A stretch of DNA of 64,000 nt. Origin: Thermococcus sp. GTDB taxonomy: Archaea > Methanobacteriota_B > Thermococci > Thermococcales > Thermococcaceae. The notes under the pieces were generated by a model. The model ran no database searches. It saw only the letters and a list, made by a program, of their open reading frames with translations, and had not been told where the DNA came from. Where the stretch lies: positions 1 through 64,000 of the forward strand of contig NZ_WANV01000016.1 of NCBI RefSeq assembly GCF_015521605.1, read 5' to 3'. The first letter of the stretch is position 1. Every line of letters begins with the position of its first letter. Shown in pieces: positions 1 to 7,799 of this stretch. The position numbers and the translations under genes were made by a program.

Positions 1-1029
1 ATGGGGATAGACCTCTTTGACTCAGCCAGCTACGCCCTCTACGCAAAGGACGACCGCTATCTAACACCCGAGGGGACGAAACGCCTGGAGGAGCTCGACT
101 ACTTCCCCTGTTCCTGTCCCGTTTGCAGCCGCTACACCCCGCAGGAACTCCATGAAATGCCGAAGGAGGAGCGGGCGAGGCTTTTAGCTCTCCACAACCT
201 CTGGGTCATTCGCGAGGAGCTCAACCGTGTCAAGCAGGCGATAAAGGAGGGGACCCTCTGGGAGCTCGTCGATGAGAGGGCTCGCTCCCACCCGAAGATG
301 TTCGCCGCCTACAAGAGGTTGCTGGAGTACAGGGAGTACCTTGAGAAGAACGAGCCCGTAACCAAGGCGAGCGCCTTCTTCAAGGTCAGCGAGGAAGCGA
401 TGAGCTGGCCGATCGTTCAGCGTGCTAAGGAGAGGGCCGAGCGCGTTAAGAGCAAGTTTTCCGAGACGGTAGAACACCCTATATTCGGCGAGATTCCGAA
501 GTACCTCAGCCTGAGCTATCCATTCGCCCAGAGCGAAGGCGAGGAGGACTTCTCTATAACCAGGCCTGCCAGGAGGGAGGCGAGGAACTACATCATGGCC
601 ATAGCGGAGTACCAGTTCGGTGAAGGTGCGGGTGATGCCTTTAGAGACGCATTCGTCGAGCTCTCCAGGAAGACCGGCATGCCGCGGCAGATAAAGGCGA
701 AGGGCAGGCACCTCGCGACCTTCAGGGCCGAAGACGGCCTCCTAACGCTCGGGATAGAGGGGGCAAAGAGGCTCCACAAGGTTCTGCCGTTCCCGAGGAT
801 GCGCGTGGTGGTCAACGAGGATGCCGAGCCCTTCGCGAAGCGCGGAAAGAACGTCTTTGCCAAGTTCGTGGTCGATGCCGACCCGGAGATAAGACCCTAC
901 GACGAGGTTCTGGTCGTGAACGAGAGGGACGAGCTGCTGGCTACCGGCCAGACCCTGCTCAACGGCGAGGAACTCAGGGTCTTCCAAAATGGCCTGGCCG
1001 TGAAGGTCAGGAGGGGCGTTGGGAAGTAG
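1..1029 (+). CDS. tgtA: Archaeosine tRNA-guanine transglycosylase (3' part, cut by window edge)
   Basis: This is the C-terminal part of archaeal TGT, which exchanges guanine-15 of tRNA for preQ0 on the way to archaeosine. The visible 342 residues open inside the catalytic barrel (GIDLFDSASYALYAKDDRY) and carry the zinc-site cysteines CSCPVC at about residues 37-42. The last 80 residues or so (from RMRVVVNEDAEPF) look like a PUA RNA-binding domain. Family members are near 580 aa, so the ATG at position 1 is an internal methionine and the true start lies before the window. The gene reads intact to its stop. tRNA-Val follows 38 bp downstream. Confidence 0.93.
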   Translation: MGIDLFDSASYALYAKDDRYLTPEGTKRLEELDYFPCSCPVCSRYTPQELHEMPKEERARLLALHNLWVIREELNRVKQAIKEGTLWELVDERARSHPKMFAAYKRLLEYREYLEKNEPVTKASAFFKVSEEAMSWPIVQRAKERAERVKSKFSETVEHPIFGEIPKYLSLSYPFAQSEGEEDFSITRPARREARNYIMAIAEYQFGEGAGDAFRDAFVELSRKTGMPRQIKAKGRHLATFRAEDGLLTLGIEGAKRLHKVLPFPRMRVVVNEDAEPFAKRGKNVFAKFVVDADPEIRPYDEVLVVNERDELLATGQTLLNGEELRVFQNGLAVKVRRGVGK

Positions 1030-1030
1030 A

Positions 1031-1041
1031 AAATTTTATAA
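1031..1041 (+). promoter_or_regulatory. TATA box for tRNA-Val
   Basis: The A/T-rich element AAATTTTATAA is centred about 30 bp upstream of the tRNA 5' end, the usual archaeal box A distance. It overlaps the end of the tgtA transcript region. Inference from position and composition only. Confidence 0.5.
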
Positions 1042-1067
1042 CTCCCCTCCCTTCTCCTATTTCGGGC

Positions 1068-1144
1068 GGGCCCGTGGTCTAGATGGTTATGACGCCACCC
1101 TTACAAGGTGGAGGTCCGGGGTTCGAACCCCCGCGGGCCCACCA
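1068..1144 (+). tRNA. tRNA-Val (anticodon UAC), CCA encoded
   Basis: The acceptor stem GGGCCCG (1068-1074) pairs with CGGGCCC (1134-1140). Discriminator A1141 is followed by an encoded CCA (1142-1144). The anticodon arm CCACC-CTTACAA-GGTGG places TAC at 1102-1104, which reads GUA valine codons. The T arm contains GGTTCGAACCC. No intron is seen. A perfect 10-bp hairpin starts 4 nt after the CCA. Confidence 0.97.
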
Positions 1145-1147
1145 TAA

Positions 1148-1171
1148 GAAACTTTGCCTTCGCAAAGTTTC
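1148..1171. repeat. Perfect 10-bp inverted repeat after tRNA-Val
   Basis: GAAACTTTGC (1148-1157) and GCAAAGTTTC (1162-1171) form a perfect stem with a CTTC loop, 4 nt after the tRNA CCA. It may act in 3' processing or termination, or belong to the neighbouring hairpin cluster. Confidence 0.75.
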
Positions 1172-1394
1172 ATCAAAGTCCGTACGTGCTTTTCATGTGC
1201 TTTACTTCCGGTGGTTTCACACTCAAACTGACGTTTTTAGAGAGGGTTTTACTTTTAACAGCGCCCGGAGGGCGCAGGGAGAGAAACCCAGCAGATATCA
1301 GCCCCCTACCCCGGAAAGCCACTAAAAGCCTCCCCCATTACAAAGCACGTACGAACTGCTCCAAGGCGATTAAAGGGAGTCAGAACCATTTGGT

Positions 1395-1485
1395 CAAGCT
1401 TTGCGAAAGCAAAGGTTGCTGGGGGCTACCGCCCCCACACCCCCAGTAACTTTTGCTTGAGCGACGTTGGAGCTTTGCTCCAACG
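1395..1485. repeat. Cluster of three adjacent stem-loops
   Basis: CTTTGC-GAAA-GCAAAG at 1399-1414 (extendable outward to 1395-1418 with one mismatch) has a GNRA loop. A G-run/C-run hairpin spans about 1416-1450. CGTTGGAGC-TTT-GCTCCAACG spans 1465-1485 with a perfect 9-bp stem. Such close spacing without an ORF suggests structured RNA or a palindromic mobile remnant. Confidence 0.65.
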
Positions 1486-1671
1486 CACGGCCGGTAGTCC
1501 CGTTGAGTTTGATCGACTCTCCTTAACCAGCAAACTCATCAAGAACCACAAACTTTGATGGACTTTACACTGCAAAGCTTCCCGTACTCTCAAACCCCTT
1601 GGAGTGGCTCTTCCTTAACTCTGCCAGTGATGTTAAAAAGCCCGAAAACCTTTCATCTTTAGGTGGTGAGC

Positions 1672-2454
1672 ATGAAGATACACTACGAGTGCTTTGCCTG
1701 TGCCGCCAACCAGTGTCAAAAAATCGTCGAGATGGGCACGGACGACTTAGGGCTTAGAAAGAGGGGCGTCATCGAGGCGGCAAAGTTCATGGCAAGGATA
1801 AACGAGGATTCAATCCCCGCTGTTTTCGGTAGCGAGGTTTTCCTAGGCGTTTACAGAGTCATAGGCAACGACGACCCGTTCAGGAAATACAAGGAGCTCT
1901 CAAACAGGCTCGCCGAAAAGATAGTCTCCGACCTTGTGGAGGAGGAGATAGACCTGAAGACTGCACTAAAGCTCGCCATAATCGGCAACGTGATAGACTT
2001 TGCCGTCGGATACTCCCCGGAGAGGATCGAGGAGGACGTTAAGGCGATGCTCGGCGAGGAGCTCTACGTTGACCACTCCGATGAGCTCTTCGATAGGCTG
2101 GGGAAAGCTAAGACCCTCCTCTACCTCACGGACAACTGCGGCGAGATTTACTTTGACAGGCTCTTCATAAGAAAGCTGAAAGATGCCTTCCCGCACATAG
2201 AAGTCTACGTTGCGGCTAAAGACGGCCCAATAATCAACGACGCAACGGTTAAAGACCTTGAGAGGGCTGGCTTCGGCGAATTCGCCAGAATAATCTCGAC
2301 GGGGACAAGGATAGTCGGCGTTCCCCTCGATCGGGTCTCGGAGGAGTTTAAGGAAGTTTTCGAGAGGGTCGACGTGATAATAGCAAAGGGACAGGGCAAC
2401 TTCGAGACTCTCAGTTTTCAGTTTAATGACATTCTAAAAAAGGAGATAAGATAA
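1672..2454 (+). CDS. DUF89 / damage-control phosphatase family protein, C-terminus apparently truncated
   Basis: This is a metal-dependent phosphatase-like protein of the DUF89 (ARMT1-like) family, thought to hydrolyse damaged or excess phosphometabolites. Family marks are an N-terminal cysteine cluster (YECFACAANQC), TDNCGEIYFD with the Asp/Asn metal ligands near residue 150, and AAKDGPIINDAT near residue 183. ATG 1672 is preferred over GTG 1663 because GGTGGTGAGC sits just upstream. After GQGNFETLS the usual C-terminal segment is missing. It is replaced by about 12 residues from AT-rich codons (FQFNDILKKEIR), exactly where the AT-rich island begins. Family members I recall are some 20-40 residues longer, so activity is uncertain. 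Confidence 0.8.
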   Translation: MKIHYECFACAANQCQKIVEMGTDDLGLRKRGVIEAAKFMARINEDSIPAVFGSEVFLGVYRVIGNDDPFRKYKELSNRLAEKIVSDLVEEEIDLKTALKLAIIGNVIDFAVGYSPERIEEDVKAMLGEELYVDHSDELFDRLGKAKTLLYLTDNCGEIYFDRLFIRKLKDAFPHIEVYVAAKDGPIINDATVKDLERAGFGEFARIISTGTRIVGVPLDRVSEEFKEVFERVDVIIAKGQGNFETLSFQFNDILKKEIR

Positions 2455-2456
2455 CA

Positions 2457-3551
2457 TTAACTATTCTGGGAGGATAACTTGGCAATGGCTATTGTGGATA
2501 ATAGTATTCCAAAGAGTGTTAATACAAATGCTGTCCATGCTCCTAGTTTTAATGAAAGAGGGAATACTTGAGCAAATATCCCAATTGCTCCGGAACTTAA
2601 TAATAAACCCACAGCAAACATTGTCAATAAAAGTTCTTCTCTATTGAACAATTTTGGTTGTAAATGCAAGAAGATATCATCTATATATGCCGTGACGATA
2701 TTATCTCCCTTTATGATTATCTGAGCCAGATTGTATTTAGCACAAGTACGGATCTTAAGTAATATATTCTTTTCATCTGCAATGAGCCAGATTGGTATCT
2801 TGGATGGCATGATTATTATATTTGAAGTCGTGCTTTCTACTATTAGCTTACTGTCAGATTTTATGGTCGTGTTAGCATTCTCCCGTATATATATTTTCAG
2901 AATATACTCCTCTGAACAAGAAACTTTATACTCACTTTTGAGGGATATACGATCATGGATAGTAGGTTTGATGATTTGAGTCTCTTGGTTATGAGTAGAT
3001 AATATCTCGAACCTATAGAATAAAACCTCTCTGAAATCGGGGTCATTGGAAAGTATGTCTACAAGCTGGTCCCATTGCTCTTCCAAGGGTTTCTCTTCAA
3101 GATTGGTACTAATAATATTTTGGACGACTTTGCTAAGAGACGTAAAATATGTTGCATAGCTTGAAAAAGATGACCTGAGATTACTTGTGAGATTGATCTG
3201 AGTGTTAATATCATAACCCACTAGCTTGTCAGACAATTGGAAATACACATGGACTACGCCATTTTTCTCGTAAATATCTACTATACTCCCTTTTCGTATG
3301 GGATAAAACTGCCAAGAGTTCCTATTGGATGATGGCATACTATTCCCGATAGTGATTATCAGAACGTCTTTTCCCCTCAATCCCTTTCTCTTGTCCTCAT
3401 TTTCTAGGTCACTGAGTAGAGCTTTATCTACCCATTTAGTTCTGTACCTATAGTGCATAATGTGTCCTGATGGATAAGCAAGTATTCTCAAGTTATCCTG
3501 CATATATTCAGGGCGATAGTTCGAAGAGAATAGTACTATGTCCACATTCAT
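2457..3551 (-). CDS. Unknown protein with two C-terminal membrane segments
   Basis: I do not recognise a named family. The 364-aa protein has a long hydrophilic, beta-rich N-terminal region containing LRILAYPSGHIMHYRYRTKW near residues 21-40. Two predicted membrane helices occupy about residues 307-330 and 335-358, so the bulk would be anchored to the membrane by its C-terminus. ATG 3551 is preferred over GTG 3560 because GGTGA lies 5 nt before it. It is divergent from the nuclease/translocase genes with about 65 bp between starts and shares their AT-rich composition. It could be a membrane-acting effector or sensor for the defence module. That role is inference from context only. Confidence 0.75.
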   Translation of the reverse strand: MNVDIVLFSSNYRPEYMQDNLRILAYPSGHIMHYRYRTKWVDKALLSDLENEDKRKGLRGKDVLIITIGNSMPSSNRNSWQFYPIRKGSIVDIYEKNGVVHVYFQLSDKLVGYDINTQINLTSNLRSSFSSYATYFTSLSKVVQNIISTNLEEKPLEEQWDQLVDILSNDPDFREVLFYRFEILSTHNQETQIIKPTIHDRISLKSEYKVSCSEEYILKIYIRENANTTIKSDSKLIVESTTSNIIIMPSKIPIWLIADEKNILLKIRTCAKYNLAQIIIKGDNIVTAYIDDIFLHLQPKLFNREELLLTMFAVGLLLSSGAIGIFAQVFPLSLKLGAWTAFVLTLFGILLSTIAIAKLSSQNS

Positions 3552-3615
3552 GGATCTCACCAGTTTTTATTATCTCAGAAAACTTTATTAATTTTGTGTT
3601 GTTAGATAAAATGTA
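3552..3615. promoter_or_regulatory. Divergent promoter region of the island
   Basis: The spacer contains an A/T-rich core (CTTTATTAATTTT, about 3582-3594) that can be read as TATA elements on either strand. On the plus strand it lies about 25-30 bp before ATG 3616, which has no Shine-Dalgarno sequence, so the NurA-like mRNA may be leaderless. Confidence 0.45.
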
Positions 3616-4818
3616 ATGGCGGTAAATAATGAGAGTCCCTTAGATTTCCTTCCCGAAGCTATGGTTGATGATATGATTAGTCAATATAGCACTACAGTTT
3701 TTCCAGCAGTAGACTCGTATTTGAAACATCTTCAGAAATTAAAAGGAAAGATGAGGCACGCTCTTGAACAGAAAGAGTTACTAAAGAGCAGTGGGGACAT
3801 TTTGGAGTATAGAGGAATTGATCCTACTGTATGTGGAGTTGACGGAGCATACGCTATTAGCCGGCAGATTGCTGTAGACGTTGTAGGCATTGCAGCAGTT
3901 GCTGTGGAAGGTCTTCCCCCATACGAAAAAAGATTATGGAAGCAACCACATCATATTTCAAAGATAGTTCCTGTGGAACACAAAGCAGACACTCCTACTA
4001 TTGCGGGAGGATTGATGTTCTCTTATGAATTGGAACTCGCATCCAACGCTCCGCACAATGTTGTTTTAATTGATGGTTCACTTACTACACATCTAATTAA
4101 AATTGGCATGACATTCTCAAAACTCGATAGCGAGGAGGTTCCTATCTCGTTAAACGATGAATTCAAAAGACGAGCAGAACAAACTCTGAGAAATTATCTC
4201 AAAGTAATCACCTCTCCTAAGGGAGATCAAGTGTTTGCAGGAGTACCTAAATACAGTAGTCGTGACGAAATTATAACTTTCCTTTCCAGTGAACACGAAG
4301 AATTATTTAAAGACATCCAAGGAAAGTACAATGATAAAGCCCTTCTTTCAGTTATAATGAAGTCCGAAGAAATTGTTGGTCCTATCCCCCTTGTAAAACG
4401 ACAGGAAGAGGGTAAATGGCACATTAGTGGGAAAGGGAAAATTAAAGAGATAGTTGGTGCAAATATTGCTGAAGAGTATTATCGCAAGATTATCTCGGCA
4501 CTAGACAACTTGTATGTGGTATACTATAAACCCTCTTCTTCCCAACCTGCGCTTAGGGTTGAAATACCTAAATCCGTGGCTAGAAATCCTGCAAGATTAG
4601 CCATGGCAATCAAGGCATTACAAGATCAGGCAAAGTTTCCGGGAATTATAGAACCATACCCTCTCTACCTTGCAGATTTGTTTGTTAAACATTTGGGTGG
4701 AGCTTTATCTCAAGTGAAAGATATTGTTCTCTCTGATCTCGCAGTTATGGAAGATGTTGATCCGATAAGTGTCCTTCTCTCAATGCATGAATATCGGAGT
4801 GTGGGTGGTTATGACTGA
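3616..4818 (+). CDS. NurA-domain nuclease
   Basis: A 400-aa NurA-type 5'-3' nuclease. The RNase H-like NurA core is marked by GVDGAYA (Asp76), VVLIDGSLTT (Asp153), PKYSSRDEI (Lys212, Ser214) and a C-terminal EPYPLYLADLFVKH segment near 340-356, all positions expected for metal-dependent catalysis. The stop overlaps the start of the HerA-like gene by 8 nt, so the two are translationally coupled, as known NurA-HerA pairs work together. This is not the housekeeping nurA, which in Thermococcales normally sits with mre11-rad50-herA. The AT-rich island and DUF4338 neighbour point to phage or plasmid defence. Confidence 0.88.
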   Translation: MAVNNESPLDFLPEAMVDDMISQYSTTVFPAVDSYLKHLQKLKGKMRHALEQKELLKSSGDILEYRGIDPTVCGVDGAYAISRQIAVDVVGIAAVAVEGLPPYEKRLWKQPHHISKIVPVEHKADTPTIAGGLMFSYELELASNAPHNVVLIDGSLTTHLIKIGMTFSKLDSEEVPISLNDEFKRRAEQTLRNYLKVITSPKGDQVFAGVPKYSSRDEIITFLSSEHEELFKDIQGKYNDKALLSVIMKSEEIVGPIPLVKRQEEGKWHISGKGKIKEIVGANIAEEYYRKIISALDNLYVVYYKPSSSQPALRVEIPKSVARNPARLAMAIKALQDQAKFPGIIEPYPLYLADLFVKHLGGALSQVKDIVLSDLAVMEDVDPISVLLSMHEYRSVGGYD

Positions 4819-6607
4819 GGGGATAAGAGTAAAAATTGAAGAGGGTATTGCTTCCTCTGAGCGAATTGGGATAGTAGTGTCTCCTTCCACCAATTTGACA
4901 CTGAACGTGGAACTATTAGAGACTGCATATGATAAAGGAATTGTTGGGTATCCTTGTTTGGTATCCTTTCTTCAGGATAATCTGCAGACGTATGCCATAG
5001 GGCAGATAACCTCAATACAGCTTAGAAATCCCCACATAGAGAGACATCCAATTAAAAAGATTATAAGCGTAAGAGGTGAAGCTAATCCTCTAACAGCCAA
5101 ACAGGATACAAGGCAAATAGAAATTGGGATAAGTGCTGTATATTCCATTAATGATGACGAGTTAGTAATTCCCAGTAGGATGGCTTCAGTCCCTCCTACT
5201 GGCACTCCAGTATATCTTCTAACTCAAACAGTATTGGACTCGCTTATGGAACCCCACAAGAGCGAGGTCTTCTATATCGGGAGGATATATAATACCAATA
5301 TCCTGCTTCCAATGATTTTCAAGCACTTTGGGAAGAGTGAGGATGGTAGAGGATTAGGCGAGGCGTATCATATCGGGATCTTTGGTAAAACTGGTTCTGG
5401 AAAATCATATCTTGCCCGCATGGTGATTGTTGCATACGCTAGACATCCAGAAATGTCTATTGTAGTCCTTGACCCACAAGGAGAATTTTCGCGGGAAATA
5501 TCCAATAACGGGATTCTAAAGAAAGTTCTTCAAGAGAAACTGGGAAGAAACATATACCTACATTCAATAACGGGGATCTCACTGACCAACTCAGAAACCC
5601 TTAAGAAAATGCTGGTTCTATCTGGATTTCTTGATAAAATGGGTGTAAGAGCTACAGAAAACCAAGAAATCGCTGCTGATCTAATTGTGAGTTTTCTGTT
5701 GAATCCTACAAAATGGAGGCATGGAAGATACCAAAGAACACTTCCAGAGTTCCGAGAAAGAAGGATCCCCTCGTTGGATGTTGCATATCTTAAAGACGTC
5801 TTTGATCAAGTCATGGAGTTTGTTCAGAGAGACGACATAATCCGTAGAATCTATGTCGGGGAGTCATATCAAGAGCGTGTTAGGACAGCCATTGAGACCA
5901 GATATGATGAACTATACCAAGAATGGAAAAAGATAGCATTACTATTTTCAAAAGAATCAGGTAGGGTTTCCATTGATGAATTGATACAAAAGACTCTCGA
6001 AGAAAAGGCAATTGTATTTATTGATCTTTCCGAACAAGGTGCAGAGGACATCTTTTGGAATGAGAAAGTCCAAGCTCTAATATTGAATGATATTATCTCT
6101 GAATTACAACACCAAGGTAATATGCAATTCAAGCAGGGCAAGCATATCAACACGTTGGTAGTTGTAGATGAGGCCCATAGATTTGCACCTAGGGAAAAGC
6201 AGGAAGATGAAGAAATGGAAGCATTAAGAATGAATTTTGTTGATGCAGTTAGAACAACAAGAAAATATGGTCTTGGATGGATGTTTATAAGTCAAACTAT
6301 AGCAAGTTTGCACCCAGAACTCATAAATCAAATGAGAGTGTATTTCTTTGGATATGGGTTATCTTGGGGCTCTGAGTTAAGAACTCTCAAAGAGCTGGTT
6401 GGTGGAGGGATGGGCAATAATTACCTCGCATTATATCAGGCATTTAAAGATCCACAGAGCTCAGCGGTTTTAGGCGAAAGAGAGTACCCATTTATGGTCT
6501 TTGGCCCAGTATCTCCACTTTCGGTCTCAGGATCCCCACTTTTCATAACTGCTTTAGACTATACTAGGGAGTTCCTAGAAGTAAATAATTTAAACACACA
6601 CACTTAG
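4811..6607 (+). CDS. HerA-like hexameric DNA translocase ATPase
   Basis: A 598-aa FtsK/HerA-type ATPase. The N-terminal 160 residues or so form a HAS-barrel-like beta domain. Walker A is GIFGKTGSGKS (about 189-199), Walker B is LVVVDEAHRFA (about 448-458), and the sensor region TTRKYGLGWMFISQTIASL follows near 480-500. ATG 4811 is chosen because GGGTGGTT precedes it and because a start at 4769 would lie deep inside the NurA-like gene. It should drive DNA through the NurA-like nuclease ring. Both key ATPase motifs are intact. Confidence 0.9.
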   Translation: MTEGIRVKIEEGIASSERIGIVVSPSTNLTLNVELLETAYDKGIVGYPCLVSFLQDNLQTYAIGQITSIQLRNPHIERHPIKKIISVRGEANPLTAKQDTRQIEIGISAVYSINDDELVIPSRMASVPPTGTPVYLLTQTVLDSLMEPHKSEVFYIGRIYNTNILLPMIFKHFGKSEDGRGLGEAYHIGIFGKTGSGKSYLARMVIVAYARHPEMSIVVLDPQGEFSREISNNGILKKVLQEKLGRNIYLHSITGISLTNSETLKKMLVLSGFLDKMGVRATENQEIAADLIVSFLLNPTKWRHGRYQRTLPEFRERRIPSLDVAYLKDVFDQVMEFVQRDDIIRRIYVGESYQERVRTAIETRYDELYQEWKKIALLFSKESGRVSIDELIQKTLEEKAIVFIDLSEQGAEDIFWNEKVQALILNDIISELQHQGNMQFKQGKHINTLVVVDEAHRFAPREKQEDEEMEALRMNFVDAVRTTRKYGLGWMFISQTIASLHPELINQMRVYFFGYGLSWGSELRTLKELVGGGMGNNYLALYQAFKDPQSSAVLGEREYPFMVFGPVSPLSVSGSPLFITALDYTREFLEVNNLNTHT

Positions 6608-6676
6608 TACACAGAGCCATTATTGAACTGATGCGGAACTGGGATTTTGTTTTTAATACGGGGATTAGGTGATAAA

Positions 6677-7795
6677 ATGAATACTGAAGACATCGAAGTC
6701 GTTAGACAACGGCTATTACAATACTTTCAAGACATAGGATTCTCAGTAAATCCCCATCTAAAACCCTCAAAAAGCTCAAAGGAATTCTTAAGAGCATTAC
6801 ATAGTAAAAGGCGATTAGAACAACTTCAAGCAAATAGAAAGTTCTTAGAACATAACTTTCCTCTAATTAGGGAGTATTATAAAGAAGTCGAGATCAGCAT
6901 TGAGGATATTAAATTAGAACTGCGCTTTGTGGATGCAAGTAAGCAAGATGATAACTACATTTTGTTCAAGTGGTGGAATTTAGTGTGGTGGAGTCTTCCA
7001 TATGAGAGATCTATTGGACGAAAGATTAGCTACTTAGTATTCGATAAATATCATAACTTGCCTTTTGGATTAGTTGTTCTACAAAGTCCAGTCATGTATT
7101 GTCGGGCTAGAGATGAGTATCTTGGGATAACAAAGGAAAAAAGGGATTACTGGATTAATCAATCACTATATGGTCAAAGAGTAGGTGCTCTACCCCCCTA
7201 TAATCGAATATTCGGTGGGAAGCTAGTCTCAATGTCTCTTGTTTCGGCAGAGATACGAGAGGAATACCACAGAAAGTACCATGGGAGAAAAACATTAAAA
7301 CAAAAACGTGTGCTGCCATCGAATCTTCTTTTCACATATACACTCAGTGCTTACGGCCGTAGTAAGATTTATGAGGACTTGTACTTCAAGGGGGAGCCTC
7401 TCAGCGTTTTTGCAGGGTATAGCAGGGGAGCTGGAACTTTTCATATTAGTGATAGTATGTACCAAGAATTACTTCGCTTACTGGGAGAAAACGTAAAAAA
7501 ATCAGTTTTTGTTAGTCCCTCTCGTAAAATGAAGTTGCTGGCGAAGGCGTTTAGGATAATCGGATTACCCGGTTTTGAATATCATAACATCAAAAGAGGG
7601 GTCTATATCTTTCCTCATGTATATAACCTGAGGGAGATTATCTCCAGTAATGAAGCACCAAGATGGAAGTCTATTAAATTCAAGGAATTGTATCAGGAAT
7701 GGATGGAGAATTACTTGTCACCCAAAATAAAGACCCATGTGATAAAAGACAATCTAAATGACATTCTCAAACGTGCAGATTATCCATTCATGTAA
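6677..7795 (+). CDS. DUF4338 / DruA-like protein
   Basis: A 372-aa protein that resembles, from memory, the DUF4338 family, which includes DruA of the Druantia anti-phage system. Matching stretches are VDASKQDDNYILFKWWN (85-101), the SYLVFDKYHNLPFGLVVLQ core (118-136), and ALPPYNRIFGGKLVSMSLVS (171-190), followed by SAYGRSKIYEDL and a GAGTFHI segment. The molecular activity of this family is not well defined. ATG 6677 follows the strong ribosome-binding sequence GGTGATAAA. It lies 69 bp after the HerA-like stop, so it may share that transcript or have its own promoter. It ends 5 bp before the convergent DUF763 stop. Confidence 0.65.
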   Translation: MNTEDIEVVRQRLLQYFQDIGFSVNPHLKPSKSSKEFLRALHSKRRLEQLQANRKFLEHNFPLIREYYKEVEISIEDIKLELRFVDASKQDDNYILFKWWNLVWWSLPYERSIGRKISYLVFDKYHNLPFGLVVLQSPVMYCRARDEYLGITKEKRDYWINQSLYGQRVGALPPYNRIFGGKLVSMSLVSAEIREEYHRKYHGRKTLKQKRVLPSNLLFTYTLSAYGRSKIYEDLYFKGEPLSVFAGYSRGAGTFHISDSMYQELLRLLGENVKKSVFVSPSRKMKLLAKAFRIIGLPGFEYHNIKRGVYIFPHVYNLREIISSNEAPRWKSIKFKELYQEWMENYLSPKIKTHVIKDNLNDILKRADYPFM

Positions 7796-7799
7796 CTGG

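Larger units (their letters stand above)
1145..1671. other. Hairpin-rich non-coding spacer
   Basis: About 530 bp separate tRNA-Val from the DUF89 gene and I find no convincing gene here. Open frames in it run through the tRNA and through palindromes and have no protein-like composition. It holds at least four stem-loops: 1148-1171, 1395-1418, 1416-1450 and 1465-1485. Two share the core CTTTGC/GCAAAG. It could be a decayed insertion beside the tRNA, a set of non-coding RNA structures, or a repeated Thermococcus intergenic element. Confidence 0.6.
2455..7799. mobile_element. AT-rich genomic island, candidate HerA-NurA-DUF4338 defence locus
   Basis: Base composition changes sharply at about 2410-2457 from GC-rich host coding to AT-rich DNA, and changes back at 7800, the last base of the DUF763 gene. 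Inside are four genes: a two-TM protein (-), then NurA-like, HerA-like and DUF4338-like (+). The left edge coincides with the lost C-terminus of the DUF89 gene. No integrase, tRNA att site, terminal repeat or target duplication is visible, so the transfer mechanism is unknown. Transfer is inferred from composition and the damaged neighbour. Confidence 0.7.

Noticed and set aside
1083-1449. Open frames of 80 and 113 codons beginning inside tRNA-Val
   Set aside because: They run through the tRNA and several perfect hairpins and have low-complexity, non-protein-like sequence.
1068-2454. tRNA-Val as the attachment site of the AT-rich island
   Set aside because: The island edge lies about 1.3 kb downstream of the tRNA, inside the DUF89 gene, and no second copy of the tRNA 3' end was seen near 7800.
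2455-7799. Integrase, terminal inverted repeats or target-site duplication for the island
   Set aside because: I compared both edges (near 2455 and 7796) and saw no convincing repeat; no recombinase gene is present.
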